This document shows, piece after piece, positions 23,002 to 37,395 of a stretch of DNA of 64,000 nt. This stretch comes from Aporrectodea caliginosa. Lineage: Eukaryota > Annelida > Clitellata > Crassiclitellata > Lumbricidae. Every line of letters begins with the position of its first letter. Position 1 is the first letter of the stretch. The translations under genes and the position numbers were made by a program. Location: contig JACEVL010000151.1 in assembly GCA_020284085.1 (NCBI GenBank), positions 228,501 through 292,500 on the forward strand, written 5' to 3'. The notes below the pieces were generated by a model. That model was not told the DNA's origin and ran no database searches. It saw only the letters and a list, made by a program, of their open reading frames with translations.

Positions 23002-23450
23002 TAACAACAATAAATTGCGGCAATTGACTGGAAATATAATCCAAACTCCAGAGGACACATGTCAAAACCTTGTCGCGGTATGCTCTTGTTTGCGGCCTCT
23101 AATGTATAAGCAAAATGGTCTCCCTAGACTGCAATAGAATGTAGAGTGAAAAACAGGGACTACGAAGTTGTTGCCTTGCACGTAGAAAATCTCTGAAATA
23201 AGCCAGCATCGTTATGTGAACCGGCAACCTCACGCGTAGAGGCGCAAGGGACGTATGCGCTCTATCCAATGTTACAGCTAACCGGTAAGCCTGTATAAAA
23301 TTACAATGTAGGCCTATATTATGAGCGTATAATGCCAGCGCAGTATTAACAGACGATGGGCGGAGCTTGTGACGGACGAAATAATAAGTATGTGCACTGG
23401 CGTCATTGATTGACTGAAGTGATTTTTAAATATTTTAGGCTATATAATTA
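23000..23450. other. Unassigned intergenic DNA
   Basis: Nothing recognised. Confidence 0.45.
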
Positions 23451-23458
23451 TGTTTTTG

Positions 23459-23889
23459 TCCGGTCACTACTCATCTCAAGTTCTCCAACCGAGCAATATC
23501 CAACACTGCACGAGGTCTCTAGAACGATCTGCCTCCTGAATTCTGCACATTTCCGTTCCTCCACCATCATCTCCAATCACCCACCTTCATCAGCCTCAGG
23601 CTCCTCTATCCATCACCCAAGGCTTTCCACTCGAAACTAACGTCTCTCCTCTTCAAGAACTCCTACCCCGACGCAACTGATCATCTACTCGAACTCTCGA
23701 CCTAAAGGACACCCACCTTAGCAGCTACTCTGACCCCTCTGATCTTCTGGAAACCGGACACGGAACTCCAACGGAATACCCTCTCGGACAATCCTTCTAA
23801 CTAGACGCAGCGCTTGTCATTATGCTGGCGCCCTGCGCTTGACTCTCAAGTGGCGCTTTAGAATTTTGGAGATGACGTTTACGATTACG
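23459..23889 (+). mobile_element. LINE-B 3' end, 5'-truncated
   Basis: Closely similar to 41562-42000: ACTACTCATCT.AAGTTCTCC, ACGCAGCGCT and a 3' terminus TTTACGATTACGATA. It encodes only the decayed last residues of the reverse transcriptase. ATAATTAT occurs just before (about 23444) and just after (about 23890), a possible target duplication. Confidence 0.85.
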
Positions 23890-23899
23890 ATAATTATAT

Positions 23900-24465
23900 G
23901 TAGCGTTGTATAACTTCCGGAACGAGGCGTTTTGGCAGTTTTCGTTAAGCCGCCATTTTATTTTGGTTTGAGATTTCTAGCGCTGAAACGTCGCTTATTG
24001 GCTCCGCTTCCCTGTATAGGTGAAGGAATGGAACACTTTAGCGAAATGAAATCTCTAGACAGCGTTCTCCTGCGAATTCGTAGGTCAACGAAGAGCAAAC
24101 CCAGGGCGAATTTCTAGGTAAAATCAATCATTTCAAGCTCATAATTCGGCTGAAAAATCTATCAGCTATAGTTTATGTTTTTCGCATAACTACACGAAAC
24201 AGGCCGTGCTTCGCTTACTATATTCAGCCCGAGCAAAGCCGGGTTCAAAAGCTATAGCTGACTATAAACTAACGCTTTCTGCACTCAAACATGAAAATAT
24301 ACACGCTTCTATGCGCTTATGCCAATTATTCACATACAGGCACATTTATATACATACGTACATACATACATGAAAAATTAAGTAAGCTTAAATAATACAG
24401 CAAGTAGGTTTTTGTGGCATCTGGAAAGCGCACATTACATCTGACACAATTTAATAACATAAATG
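23900..24465. other. Unassigned intergenic DNA
   Basis: Nothing recognised except a short CATACATA run near 24355. Confidence 0.4.
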
Positions 24466-24469
24466 ATAT

Positions 24470-24800
24470 AGACTCTGAGAGCTTTATATAAGCACCTCTT
24501 CAAGGGAACTACTGATAGGTGATCCTGACTCCAGGACTGTGAAAAAGTTTTGAAGCGCTTATGGAAAGTGTCAGAGAGTGACCCAGGGAGCAGGCGCAGC
24601 CAAAGAGGGAGGCCATTCCACACCACCGGATCCACCACCGAAAACGCACGGCTTTGAATGGTAGTATTGCGGGAAAACGAGGCTGAGAGCACACCCTTCG
24701 CCGTAGAGAGCAGAGAGTGACTACTGCTATAGCACACGACACAGACCGACAAAGGTGAAGCAGGTATGACGGTGCAAGGTCTAGCTGGCACCGCCATACG
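24470..24800 (-). pseudogene. LINE C-terminal fragment (LINE-C family)
   Basis: The minus-strand translation includes SRAFSVVDPVVWNGLPLWLR and SLSDTFHKRFKTF, the C-terminal block of a non-LTR reverse transcriptase. A relative on the minus strand at 50945-51312 has VVGPVVWNGLPLELRLF and SLSDTLYKRLKT. It ends near KRCLYKALRVYII, with 3' DNA reading ACTATAT-like A/T words. The catalytic core is missing. Confidence 0.8.
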
Positions 24801-24879
24801 CAGGAGACAATCCTGTACTCTATAAGCTGACAGAATACATAAATTTCTGAAATTTTAATGATTGTCTACAAAAAGAAGA

Positions 24880-25345
24880 CCACATTTCTGAAACAACGAC
24901 GTCGCAAACAGTTCAGAAACACCGAAGCCACAATCATTTAACAAACAACTCCACAACCATTTCAAACACAAAAATAATAATAATAATAAAATAATAATAT
25001 CTTTTCTTTAATCAAGCGCCTGACAAACGCACTGCGCTGTACATTTACATGTTATGCAATTCAATCTTAACTAGTTAACTACTAACAGAACAGACAGCCT
25101 GCAATACACGGCGCTAATAGCAGCCTACAAAGCACATCCGCCCTACGGGGGCTCGAACTCGGTACCTCTCGGTCTCTACACCAGCTCTTATCCAACGCGC
25201 CACCGGGCCCCCCCAAGACGTCACAAACATTTCGCAAACAACAACTTCACAACCATTTCAAACACAAAGACGTCACAAACATTTCGCAAACAACAACAAC
25301 GCCACAACCATTTCAAACACAAAGACGTCACAAGCATTTAACCAG
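24880..25345 (+). repeat. Tandem repeat of about 55 bp interrupted by a SINE
   Basis: Variants of AAGACGTCACAAACATTTCG and CACAACCATTTCAAACACAA alternate before (24890-24970) and after (25215-25345) the SINE. Confidence 0.75.
24974..25215 (-). mobile_element. tRNA-derived SINE with (TAA)n tail, copy D
   Basis: It matches SINE copies A to C. On the minus strand the head reads GGGCCCGGTGGCGCGTTGGA (A-box region) with a B-box-like GAGTTCGAGCCCC. It is inserted in a tandem repeat, so exact flanks are ambiguous. Confidence 0.8.
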
Positions 25346-25565
25346 CAACAACGCCCCATACCGCAAGACACCCTTTGACTGTCTTTGGCAGCCAATAGCT
25401 TTCTGTACTCCAGCGATATAACACCAATGTTATGAACTGCGTACAGAATGGTGAATTTGCACAAGAGGCGTGGTGGCGGCGCATTGAAACTGCAACTCTT
25501 GCTATCGATACGGTTGTGACTTCTCTTTGATTTATATCTGACTGTAGGCAGTGCTAAGAACCAAG

Positions 25566-28361
<2,796 letters not shown>

Positions 28362-28985
28362 CCAGTGAGCCAGAAAATTCCTCCAGCTCTGCTGTTTCTT
28401 GGTGTGAAGTACTAAACCGACCTTGTCCTACATCCAGAAGTGCACACGTACCCCTGAAACAGAACCAAGAGCATGAAATGCGCAATAGGCCTACTTCGGA
28501 TATCACGAGACATTTTTGTAGATTGCTCTCAATAATATAACCGAGCGACAATTTCGTGAATTTCAGTTTAATTTTTAAATAGGAGCTTCATATTACCAGG
28601 CGTTGAAGTCTGATGCCTTTCGATAAACGCTTCATAATAGTATGTTGCTAATTATAACTTAGTTTGATTTTATATAGACTGTTAGGGCCTACTTGAGAAA
28701 AATTAGAGAATCGTTAAAGCGATTGGATTACAATACTTAGAGGAACATAAAGGGAGCGCTTCTGAACATTTCACCCTAATATTGCGGCGCTCTATAAATG
28801 TTTGAACGCAATACATAAGACTTATATTATACACACATTATATACATACATGTATATATATATATATATAATGAGAGATTGGGAACAGAAAGAGAGAGAG
28901 AGAAGATGGTGGCATTTAGGACGAGAGCGACTGGAAGGCGGAAAGGGGATGAGTTGATGTGAATAAACTGAGGATAATGTTAGGC
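28362..28985. other. 3' flank of the inhibitor gene
   Basis: No clear AATAAA signal was identified close to the stop codon. A short AT run lies at about 28855-28870. Nothing else was recognised. Confidence 0.4.
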
Positions 28986-28989
28986 GTTA

Positions 28990-29307
28990 TCACCTATAGC
29001 TCCCTTTTGTTTGATTCAATTCTCCATTGTACGTATAGATTCTTGCCTCTGCTGGTTGGCCGTCCCACGACAAGCTTTCCTTAGGATGAGGATTCGCAGC
29101 ATGCATAATTTCTGACTGGTGGTGCATTAATTCTGATTGTTGGTGCGCTATTTCAGACCGACTGGTGGGCATAGGTGCTAACTCTTCAAAGATTAATTCT
29201 AGGGCGGAACTTGGCCTAGACTGAGATGAGAGAGGTGTTTCCTTTCCTTCCTCTAACCCAGACGGATGATCTTCTAGGTCTACAGATTTAACAGAACGCT
29301 CTGACAT
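28990..29307 (-). CDS. Hypothetical open frame of 105 codons
   Basis: The frame starts at 29307 (MSERSVKSVDLEDH) and ends near 28990. Composition is protein-like, acidic at the N-terminus, with a small repeat (SEIAHQQSELMHHQSEIMHA). On the minus strand TATAG-GTGATA near the 3' end could be a splice donor, and AG precedes the ATG. I recognise no family. It ends 25 bases from the foldback element at 29332 and could be an exon of a decayed element or a chance frame. Confidence 0.25.
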   Translation of the reverse strand: MSERSVKSVDLEDHPSGLEEGKETPLSSQSRPSSALELIFEELAPMPTSRSEIAHQQSELMHHQSEIMHAANPHPKESLSWDGQPAEARIYTYNGELNQTKGSYR

Positions 29308-29616
29308 CTCTAAAGCGTATTTATGGTTCGGGGACGTTTCGTCAACGGACGATTCGTCAACGGACTGTTCGTCAAGGACTATTCGTCAAGTGGACGTTTC
29401 GTCAAAGGACGATTCGTCAACGGACGATTCGTCAACTGACGAATCGTCCGTTGACGAAAAGTGTATTATTTCCAGGGGAAATAAAACACTTTTTCCAGTG
29501 GAATCAAAAGCTATTATATAATCATATCCTAGCCGGTGGGGATTATGTCCTCGCATAGGGGGGGAGGGGGAGATTATGTAAGCCATTTTCTTGCACATAT
29601 TACTCGCTCTCAATTT

Positions 29617-29905
29617 GAACTGGATTGATGAAAATAATTCTTTCCTGAAATAGACATTGGATTGATTAAACTAATTCTTTCCTGAAATAGAAGTTGGATT
29701 GATGAAACTAATTCTTTGCTTAAATGGAAGTCGGATTGATAAAAGAAAGTCTTTGCTGAAATAGAAGTTGGATTGATGAAACTAATTCTGTGCTTAAATA
29801 CCAAGAATTATTTTCATCAATCCGACTGCTAGTTTAAAAAAATTATTTTCATCAATCCAACTTCTACTTAAGGAAGAGTTATTATCACCATTCCAACTTC
29901 AATTG
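29617..29905. repeat. 37-bp repeats, head to head
   Basis: Five direct units of AAGTTGGATTGATGAAACTA-type sequence (starts at 29621, 29658, 29695, 29732, 29769) are followed by inverted copies (TTTTCATCAATCC.ACTTCTA) up to about 29905. The arrangement can fold into a long hairpin. It lies in the left arm of the foldback element. Confidence 0.85.
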
Positions 29906-30179
29906 CATGTATTTTGCGCACCTGCCGTCACGCTTAACCCTATGACGCACACCTGGGGTCAATTTGACCCCATCAATGGAATTTCCTTGAATAGCTGCGT
30001 TGATACAAATAGTAAAAATCTGAAATAATTCAAATTCCTCAGCAATTCATCCCTCTACATATGTGGAAAAATTCGAAGAGTTTAGAATTCTAGGTTCAAT
30101 GATACAAAACTAAGAATGACACTCGGGCATATTTAGCACACCTGGGGTCAATCTGACCCCAGGCTGTAACATTGACCAT

Positions 30180-30722
30180 AACATAAACCAGGCTACTTTA
30201 CATACACAAATACACACATACACACATACATACACACATGCATACATACACACATATATAAATACATACATACAAGCATACATACATACATATATACATC
30301 CATCAATACACACATATATATATACAGAACAAATATACATCCCTACATATATAGGCTACGTGTACATGAATACATGCATATACACACATATAAAATATAT
30401 ATATGAATGCATACATACATACATACATTACACATACATACATACACATATGCATGCATACACACATACATACACACACATATATAAATAATACCAATAT
30501 ACATTCATACATATATACATGTTCATGCGTATATGTATATACACACATACCTACAAATATATACAATCGTGCATACGTACATACATACATGCATGCATGC
30601 ATACATACATATATACATACATACACACATTCATACATACATACATACATACATGCATTCATACATACATACATGCATACGTACATACATACAAATATAC
30701 ATGCATACATCCATCCCAAGAT
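30180..30722. repeat. (CATA)n microsatellite, left part
   Basis: An imperfect CATACATA tract of about 540 bases. It resumes at 35045-35176 on the other side of LINE-A. Long open frames here are artefacts. Confidence 0.9.
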
Positions 30723-33700
30723 ACATAGCTTAAGAATTTGTATTTGAATAATTTGGATCACTGCTTCTGCGAGTCAATTATCCTTACATGGATGTGCTGA
30801 GATATCCGACTGTGTTATGGAACTATTACTGACTTATCTATTGTAGTATTTGATGATTCTGTGACTTATTATCACCTTGAAGTAAATTACAGGTTTACTG
30901 TCCTTCTACCAGGGTCCTCTTTACTTTCAGAAACATCTCTGACTTGCATTTTGCATAGCAGCTTAATGACTTAAATGAGATATAAAACACTGCTTAACAA
31001 CCGATTGATCAGAAATAGAACTGGCACACTGCTTGTGTAAATTCACTCTTGGATTAATATTCAATAATGAAGGCTATTACTGTGAGCCAACCATGGAAGT
31101 AATGTTGAACTATCCATTGTATATAATGAGTCATAGAATACATATGACTCCATTATAATAAGAGATCGATTATCTTCTTTGCTGATCTCTACGAGAATCT
31201 CTAGTCACTCTCTTCAGCTTGCCTACATTTAATACTCCTCACTTGCTGGCTATTCCACGACCTCGACTATATACTTCTTACTTAGATTATGACTTATGTA
31301 CACCTCTAAATATGCTATACCATTTGTACTTATGGTGAATGTCGATGATTTTGGCCCTACTGTTTTGATTGCGTCTTGCTTTACGTCTTATTGTTTTTTT
31401 GTTTCTTGCTTTGACTTTTGTTATTAGTATTAATGAACATTACTCGGCAAGTTGCCACTTTTGCTTATTGTTGTGAGTGCACGGACATAATAAATCAGTG
31501 GGAGGTAGACTACACTTGCTCCTTGTGTGCTAAATCCTACCATGCAACTTGTATTGCTAATAGAGACAATACTTTAACTGTGGACTTCTGGAATTGTAAT
31601 GAATGCGTAAAAAAGACACATGAATCTAATGAGACACTAAACTTACAATCTAAAATATTAAACATGGGTAAACTTCCTAAGCTTAACTCCTTACACACAA
31701 CAGACAATGATGATCTTAGGAAACCACTTTTAAATAATAAAGACTTAGACTCTGATATTAATTACTTTGTAGACCTTGTCAGGGACTGTGAGTACTTAGC
31801 TCCTTCACAAGCATCCAATAGATTTCATACTGATCAACCATCCTTTACCATCTTGCATCTTAATACTAGAAGCATCATCTCTAAATTGAACGATGTCCAA
31901 ACTCTATTACAACAATTACCCACTTCAATTCTTGCCGTCACTGAAACCTGGTTATCGGACAACACCGCTGATACAGTCCATATTCCTGGTTATAACTTTG
32001 CATACAGAAACAGAGGGGAGGGAAGGGGAGGGGGTGTCGGGCTATTCACTAGGGAGGATATAAACTACAAGGAAATGATCATCCCCACTTCTTTTACCTC
32101 TTTTGAAAGCTTATTCATTAACATTCCATCTACAAAAAATACGGATATTGTCGTAGGAGTCATATATAGGCCACCTGGTACTAATCTAGATTTCTTTAAT
32201 ACTGAATTTGAATCTTTAATTGACTTGTTAACCAGCCATAAAAATAGAAATAAAAGGATATTTATAACTGGAGATTTTAACATCGACTTATTGGCTTCAG
32301 AGACTCATAATCCCACTGCTGATTTTACCGACTGCCTTACCTCTCACCACTTCCTCCCCATGATCCTCCAACCCACTAGAATAACTCCCACTACAGCCAC
32401 CCTAATTGATAACATTTTCACTAATTCTCCTGTCTCTGTCACTAACTCCGCTATAATAATATCTGATATTTCGGATCACCTACCCATTATAACCTGGATT
32501 GAGAATACTTCTAAACCCTTAAATAAATTAGGTAATCCTCAATTAGTAAGGACTATAAATGATAATACCACTTCTAACTTTAAACTATTACTAGACAAGA
32601 TAGACTGGTCACCAGTTTTATCACTCTGCAGCAAAAATGAATCTAACTTAGCATATGCTTTATTTATAAAATTAATACAGCTTAATTATGACCAAGCTTT
32701 TCCTTTAAGGCCCAGAACCACTACTAAAAGAAAAGCAGCTCAGAATCCGTGGATGACTCAAGGACTATTAAATTCTACAAAAAAGAAAGAAAAACTATAC
32801 GTTAAATTTGTAAAAAATCCTACCCCTGCAAATAAAGCCATATTTACCGCTTACCGTAATAAGTACAAAGTAATACGTACTAAACTTGAGCAAGACTACT
32901 ATAGCAATGAATTTGCTAAATATAACCATGACATAAAAAAAACTTGGCAACTAATTAAATCCATTGTTAATTCTGAAAATAAGGATACGATTATAAAAGA
33001 AATAGTAATTAATGGCAATAAAATAGATGACTCTGAACTCATAGCGGATATATTTAATACCCATTTTACAAACTTACCTAAATCTCTAGCACAAAATATA
33101 CCTCTATCAAATAAATCATATCAAGATTATATGCCGGCCTCCTCATTGAATTCCTTTGCTATGTTACCGACTTCCTCCTATGAGCTAATTACTATCAACA
33201 AAACCCTTAAGGATACTCACAGTACCGGACCTGACGATCTCAATCCGCATGTATTATCCCCACTTATGGACTTACTAGAAATTCCACTAAGCGAAATAAT
33301 AAATTGCTCAATTAGAACTGGAGAGGTGCCATCTGACATTAAATTGGCTAAGGTAGTACCGATTTATAAACAAGGAAATAAAAATGAGGTTTCTAACTTC
33401 AGACCTGTCTCTATATTACCTTTCTTTTCTAAGCTATTTGAGAGGGTCATGTATGACAGGCTGTACTCTTTTATTAACCAATCTAAAATCCTTTACCCCT
33501 TCCAACACGGCTTTCAGCCAGGGCATTCAACATATATGTCACTAATTGATATACAGGATAAAATCTCTCAAGCCATGGATAATAATGAATATTCTATTGG
33601 AATTTTTCTCGATTTGGCCAAAGCTTTCGATACGGTTGACCATAAAATCTTGTTATACAAGCTTGAAACTTATGGAATCAGAGGAGTTGCACTTGCACGG

Positions 33701-35040
33701 TTTTCAAGCTACCTAAATAACCGACGCCAGCAAGTTTCTTGTAATGGCAAACTATCAAGTTTTCAAAACATAGTCTTTGGGGTTCCTCAAGGCTCAATAC
33801 TTGGGCCTCTACTTTTTTAATATATATTAATGATCTTCCCAATTCGGCATCTCTTCTTCATTACATTCTCTTTGCAGACGACTCCAATGCTTTCTACTCA
33901 CATGCCTCATATGACCAATTAATTAAATTAGCAAATAATGAGCTAGAATTAGCTAACGACTGGTTTAAAGCCAACAAACTCTCGCTTAACTTATCTAAAA
34001 CAAATTACATCATCTTCAGGTCCAACAAAAAACCTGTTCCAACTCTTGACAATGCTCTGAGAATTGAAAATAAGTTAATTCCTCAAGTCTCTTCATCTAA
34101 ATTCTTAGGGGTCTACATTGATCAACACTTAAAATGGGATATACACATTGCCGAAATTGCCAACAAAATCTATAAAAACACTGGAATAATACGCAGGATA
34201 TCCTATCTACTTCCAACCCACATACTTAGAAATCTATATTTCACACTTATACATCCATATCTAAACTATTGCAATCTTGTCTGGACATCTACATATGACA
34301 CTCACTTACTAAAACTAAACATACTACAGAAAAAAGCCATAAGAATTATTACTAAATCTCCTATCAACACCCACACTGACTTACTGTATTTACAACTTAA
34401 ATTTCTGAAAATATCTCAGATTAAATTTTTTCAAACTAGTATATTTATGTATCAATATGATAATAACCTCCTCCCACAAGCTTTCTCAGCCTACTTCAAT
34501 CCAAACTTACTTGACAAAGTCATTAGAAATAATAGAGCCTACATAAGCATATTTGCCAGAACGAATACCAGAAAATTTTCTATAAAATACCAGGGTCCCC
34601 ACATATGGAATAGCATACCAGAATGTATTCGTGCAGCCATGAGTCTAGCCTTATTTAAAATTAAAATCCGTGCACACACAATAAAAAATGTTAAATAACA
34701 TTGCAATTATTTAGTTCTTTTTGGTTTTAGTGTTTTTCTTTTTACTTTAAGGCGGAGGGAAGCTACCTCGACGCAGTTATTTCTGGACTTCCAAGCTACT
34801 GCCACTTCTAATTACTTATCACTACTAAGATTTCTTAATATAGTTTTTGTAATTAGGCCCCCATTCAGCGGGATTATTCCCTTCGGGTAAGCCCATTGCT
34901 CCCTTATCTATGCAGTGATGTTTGCATATCAATAATGATTATGCATGCATATGCTTGTGTTTAATTGCTGTGAAACATTATTGTTTTGTTCTTGTTCTTG
35001 GTTTTGGGATCAATAAACGAATTGATTGATTGATTGATAG
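30723..35040 (+). mobile_element. LINE-A, nearly full-length non-LTR retrotransposon
   Basis: About 4.3 kb inserted within a CATA microsatellite. It consists of about 700 bases of 5' region, one long ORF (31433-34698, one frameshift), about 320 bases of 3' region, and a 3' end AATAAACGAATTGATTGATT with tandem ATTG. A PHD-type finger before an apurinic-like endonuclease, a microsatellite-type 3' end and no clear target duplication fit the Jockey/CR1 group. The exact clade is not determined. A fragment of the same family lies at 11775-12085. Confidence 0.88.
31433..34698 (+). pseudogene. LINE-A ORF: PHD finger, endonuclease, reverse transcriptase (one frameshift)
   Basis: ATG at 31433; the frame ends early at TAA 33818-33820 and continues in the -1 frame to 34698, 1088 residues overall. 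A C4HC3 PHD-like finger spans residues 13-60 (CCECTD, CSLC, HATC, WNCNEC). An apurinic-type endonuclease spans about 135-360 (HLNTRS, TETWLS, GDFNIDLL near 280, ISDHLPII near 346). The reverse transcriptase spans about 560-900: STGPDD, FLDLAKAFDTVDH (catalytic Asp), GVPQGS near 782 and LFADDS near 813. The C-terminal block includes QGPHIWNSIPECIR. All catalytic motifs are intact. The only lesion is a T6 tract at 33813-33818 where T7 would keep the frame. It could be a young copy, an assembly slip, or a slippery site. Confidence 0.9.
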
Positions 35041-35044
35041 ATTC

Positions 35045-35176
35045 ATCCCTGCATGCATACGCACATACGTACATACATACATACATACATATGTACATAC
35101 ATATATACATACATACATACATTCATACATACATACATGCATACATACATGCATACATACATACATACATACATAC
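35045..35176. repeat. (CATA)n microsatellite, right part
   Basis: Continuation of the tract interrupted by LINE-A. Confidence 0.9.
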
Positions 35177-35649
35177 CACAGACGTCACAAAAACTTTCAT
35201 TTCCAGCATTAGAGCGATCAATGTGGTGTCGAATGCCTAGGTTACAACAAACGATTTTTTGTTTCGTACATTGAATCTAACACTGTATCATGATTCAAAC
35301 ATTTTCCGTACATGCACGCACTCTGTCCAACCTAAACTTGGAGCATTCATTTCGACTTTCTATTAAAATTGTATTAAATCCACCCTTGTTATCGGTGGGG
35401 TCAATTTGACCCCAGGTATGCTAAATGTGTTGGCCAGGAAGGTGTGCGTCATAGGGTTAATGGGCTAAAAATCTTATGAATGGTCAACGAGAATTAATAA
35501 TCGATTCCGTTTGACGAACAGTCCGTTGACGAACAGTCCGTTGACGAATCGTCCGTTGACGAAACGTCCACTTGACGAACAGTCCGTTGACGAATCGTCC
35601 TTTGACGAAACGTCCGCATACCGTATTGGTTCGTATTTATACATCTGTC

Positions 35650-37117
35650 AACCAATACTACGAACATTAACTTACAGCAAATAACCGTAAATAGGTCCTC
35701 CACCAAGAAATTTCTTCTGTTTTCCATCAACATCCGATCTCTGCTTAACCCCAGAAACTCCATTGCTTTAAGCGACCTTGCCTCCTGCTCTCGTCCACCT
35801 GATCTTATTGCCCTCCAAGAAACCTGGTTATCCACTTTATCTTCTAACCCCCATATCTCTGACTGCATACCTCGTGGCTACTCCTTGCAAAACTTTCCTC
35901 GTACCACCTCCTCCTCAAAGTCAGCAAACATCTCTGGTGGCGGCACTGCCTTCCTGGTTCGTGAACCAGCTGTCGTCCTCAATTCCTCTCATCACAGTTT
36001 CCGTTCTTTCGAATGCTCCTCCACAACACTCCGACTTGCCTCAGACCTACTAACAGTCTTCAATATCTACCGTCCTCCTACCTCGTCTGCCTATTCCTCA
36101 AAGCCCTCTGTCTTTCTAGATGAATTTGGCTCTCTCCTCTCACTCGCTGCCACTACTCCCAATGAATTCCTGCTCACCGGCGATTTCAACATCCATGTTG
36201 ACAATCCCTCTGACTCTCTTGCATCCGACTTTCTGAACCTCCTCTCATCAGCAAATCTCATTCAACATGTCAACTTCCCAACTCACATCAAAAACCACAC
36301 ACTCGACCTTGTTATCACTTCTGCCTCCTCCCTCTTATCTCCCAAGCTATCACACTCTGTTCTCAACATTACTGACCATTATCTAATCATGGCCGACCTC
36401 GAAATTAAGCCTTTTCCTCGGCCCCCTCCTTCCACTCACTCATTCCGTCTTACCGGGTCCATTGACCACCAGGCCTTCACCAAAGACATCCTCCACTCTC
36501 GACTGGTTCTTAACCCTCCGTCTTCTCTTGACGACCTCCTGTCTTGCTACAATTCCACTCTTTCTGACCTCCTCGACATCCACGCACCACTCATAACCAA
36601 GCACAGCTCACATACCAGTAACCCTTGGTTCACCTCCTACCTCCAAGCTTTTAAAACCTTCCGCAGGCACCTTGAGCACACCTAGAAGAGCACCACTGAC
36701 TCAGCTTCTAGAGCAAAAGCCCTCACTACCCTCAAATCTGTCACCAATAGATACCACAAACTGATTGCTGCTGCCAAAAAGAGGTACTACTCCTCACTAA
36801 TCCATTCCAGCTCCTCCAATCCAAGACATCTCTGGAGAGCTGTAAACTCTCTTCTTCATCGCATATCTCCCTCTCCACTACCCAGCTCCATTCCCTCCCC
36901 CTCTATCGCTGATACCTTCTGTTCATTCTTCTCGGACAAAATCTCATCCCTTCGCTTCACACTACAATCGCTTCTAGCCTCCAACTCCTCCAGCACTGAT
37001 TCACTCCCCTTTCCAAACCCTATTCCTCCTGCCTCTCAATCATCTCTCCCAATTTTCTCTCCTGCCACTGAAACAGAAGTGTCACTCCTCCTAAACTCTC
37101 TTCCCAACAAGCCCGAT
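35650..37117 (+). pseudogene. LINE-B 5' half: endonuclease and RT start
   Basis: One frame from about 35650 is broken only by TAG at 36683-36685, where related proteins have a residue such as Trp. Motifs are INIRSLLNP, LQETWLS, LLTGDFNIHVD, LDLVITSA and ITDHYLIMADL of the apurinic-type endonuclease. After the stop come a basic linker (KRYYSSLIH) and the start of the RT domain (SLLLNSLPNKPD). The sequence leaves LINE homology at about 37110-37122, where the Polinton fragment begins. The 3' half of the same family is at 40859-42000. Confidence 0.85.
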
Positions 37118-37368
37118 GTTAGATGAGCGTCGGCTATATATCTGAAATGGTTGTTCGTAGCGTCAATGTTCGGAAAACTAAAATAAGTCTCTAAGTTCAA
37201 AAGAGACATTTCGTACTTTTTACCCGCGTCCAGTTCGATTAGTGGATTAAACTGAGTCCTAATCTTCGCACTCTTTTTACTCAACAGGATATAGAACGAC
37301 GATTTTGAGCTCGTGTTACGTTCCACCTTTTCCATAATACGCGTCAACTTTTCGAGAGCAGATTCCAT
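37118..37368 (-). pseudogene. Polinton virion-type protein, N-terminal fragment
   Basis: ATG at 37366-37368 on the minus strand. About 83 residues remain before homology stops at the LINE-B border. The visible block includes KIRTQFNPLIELDAGKKYEM and NLETYFSFPNID, a conserved N-terminal signature I associate with a structural, possibly minor capsid (penton) protein encoded beside the ATPase in Maverick-type elements; that assignment is tentative. The remaining C-terminal part of the open frame (about 37036-37117) is antisense LINE-B sequence. ATTATAAAAACA precedes the ATG, like the ATTATAAA before the acidic gene. Confidence 0.65.
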
Positions 37369-37395
37369 TGTTTTTATAATGAGATTATATATATT

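Larger units (their letters stand above)
29934..35460. mobile_element. piggyBac-like nonautonomous element
   Basis: Flanked by TTAA at 29934-29937 and 35457-35460. Terminal inverted repeats are CCCTATGACGCACACC (29938-29953) and GGTGTGCGTCATAGGG (35441-35456), a perfect 16-bp pair. Subterminal palindromes GGGGTCAATTTGACCCC occur at 29955-29971 and 35397-35413, with a variant at 30144-30160. An ATTTAGCA-type word occurs in inverted orientation beside the 30.14-kb and 35.4-kb palindromes. TTAA targets and GGGGTCAA palindromes are hallmarks of piggyBac-related elements. No transposase is visible; the interior is microsatellite plus LINE-A. Confidence 0.92.
29332..35615. mobile_element. Foldback (TU-like) element with 15-bp end repeats
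   Basis: The left end (29332-29456) is made of units such as CGTCAACGGACGATT with CGTCAA starting at 29340, 29355, 29370, 29384, 29400, 29415 and 29430. The right end (35510-35615) is the same array inverted (TTGACGAATCGTCC, TTGACGAAACGTCC). Outer termini are GGACGTTTCGTCAA and TTGACGAAACGTCC. At 29415-29456 the left array turns into a 42-nt palindrome. No target duplication is obvious. The interior contains a 37-bp repeat array and a nested piggyBac-like element. Long inverted ends of short tandem units define foldback elements, and 15-bp units are reported for sea urchin TU elements. Confidence 0.82.

Noticed and set aside
22762..23137. Poly-Asn/Ile/Leu/Tyr open frames
   Set aside because: Pure products of GAT and AAT microsatellites, open in all frames on both strands.
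30110..30761. Tyr/Cys/Met- and His/Thr-rich frames
   Set aside because: CATA microsatellite artefact.
37036..37117. C-terminal extension of the Polinton virion-protein frame
   Set aside because: This stretch is antisense LINE-B sequence joined by the junction, not element coding sequence.
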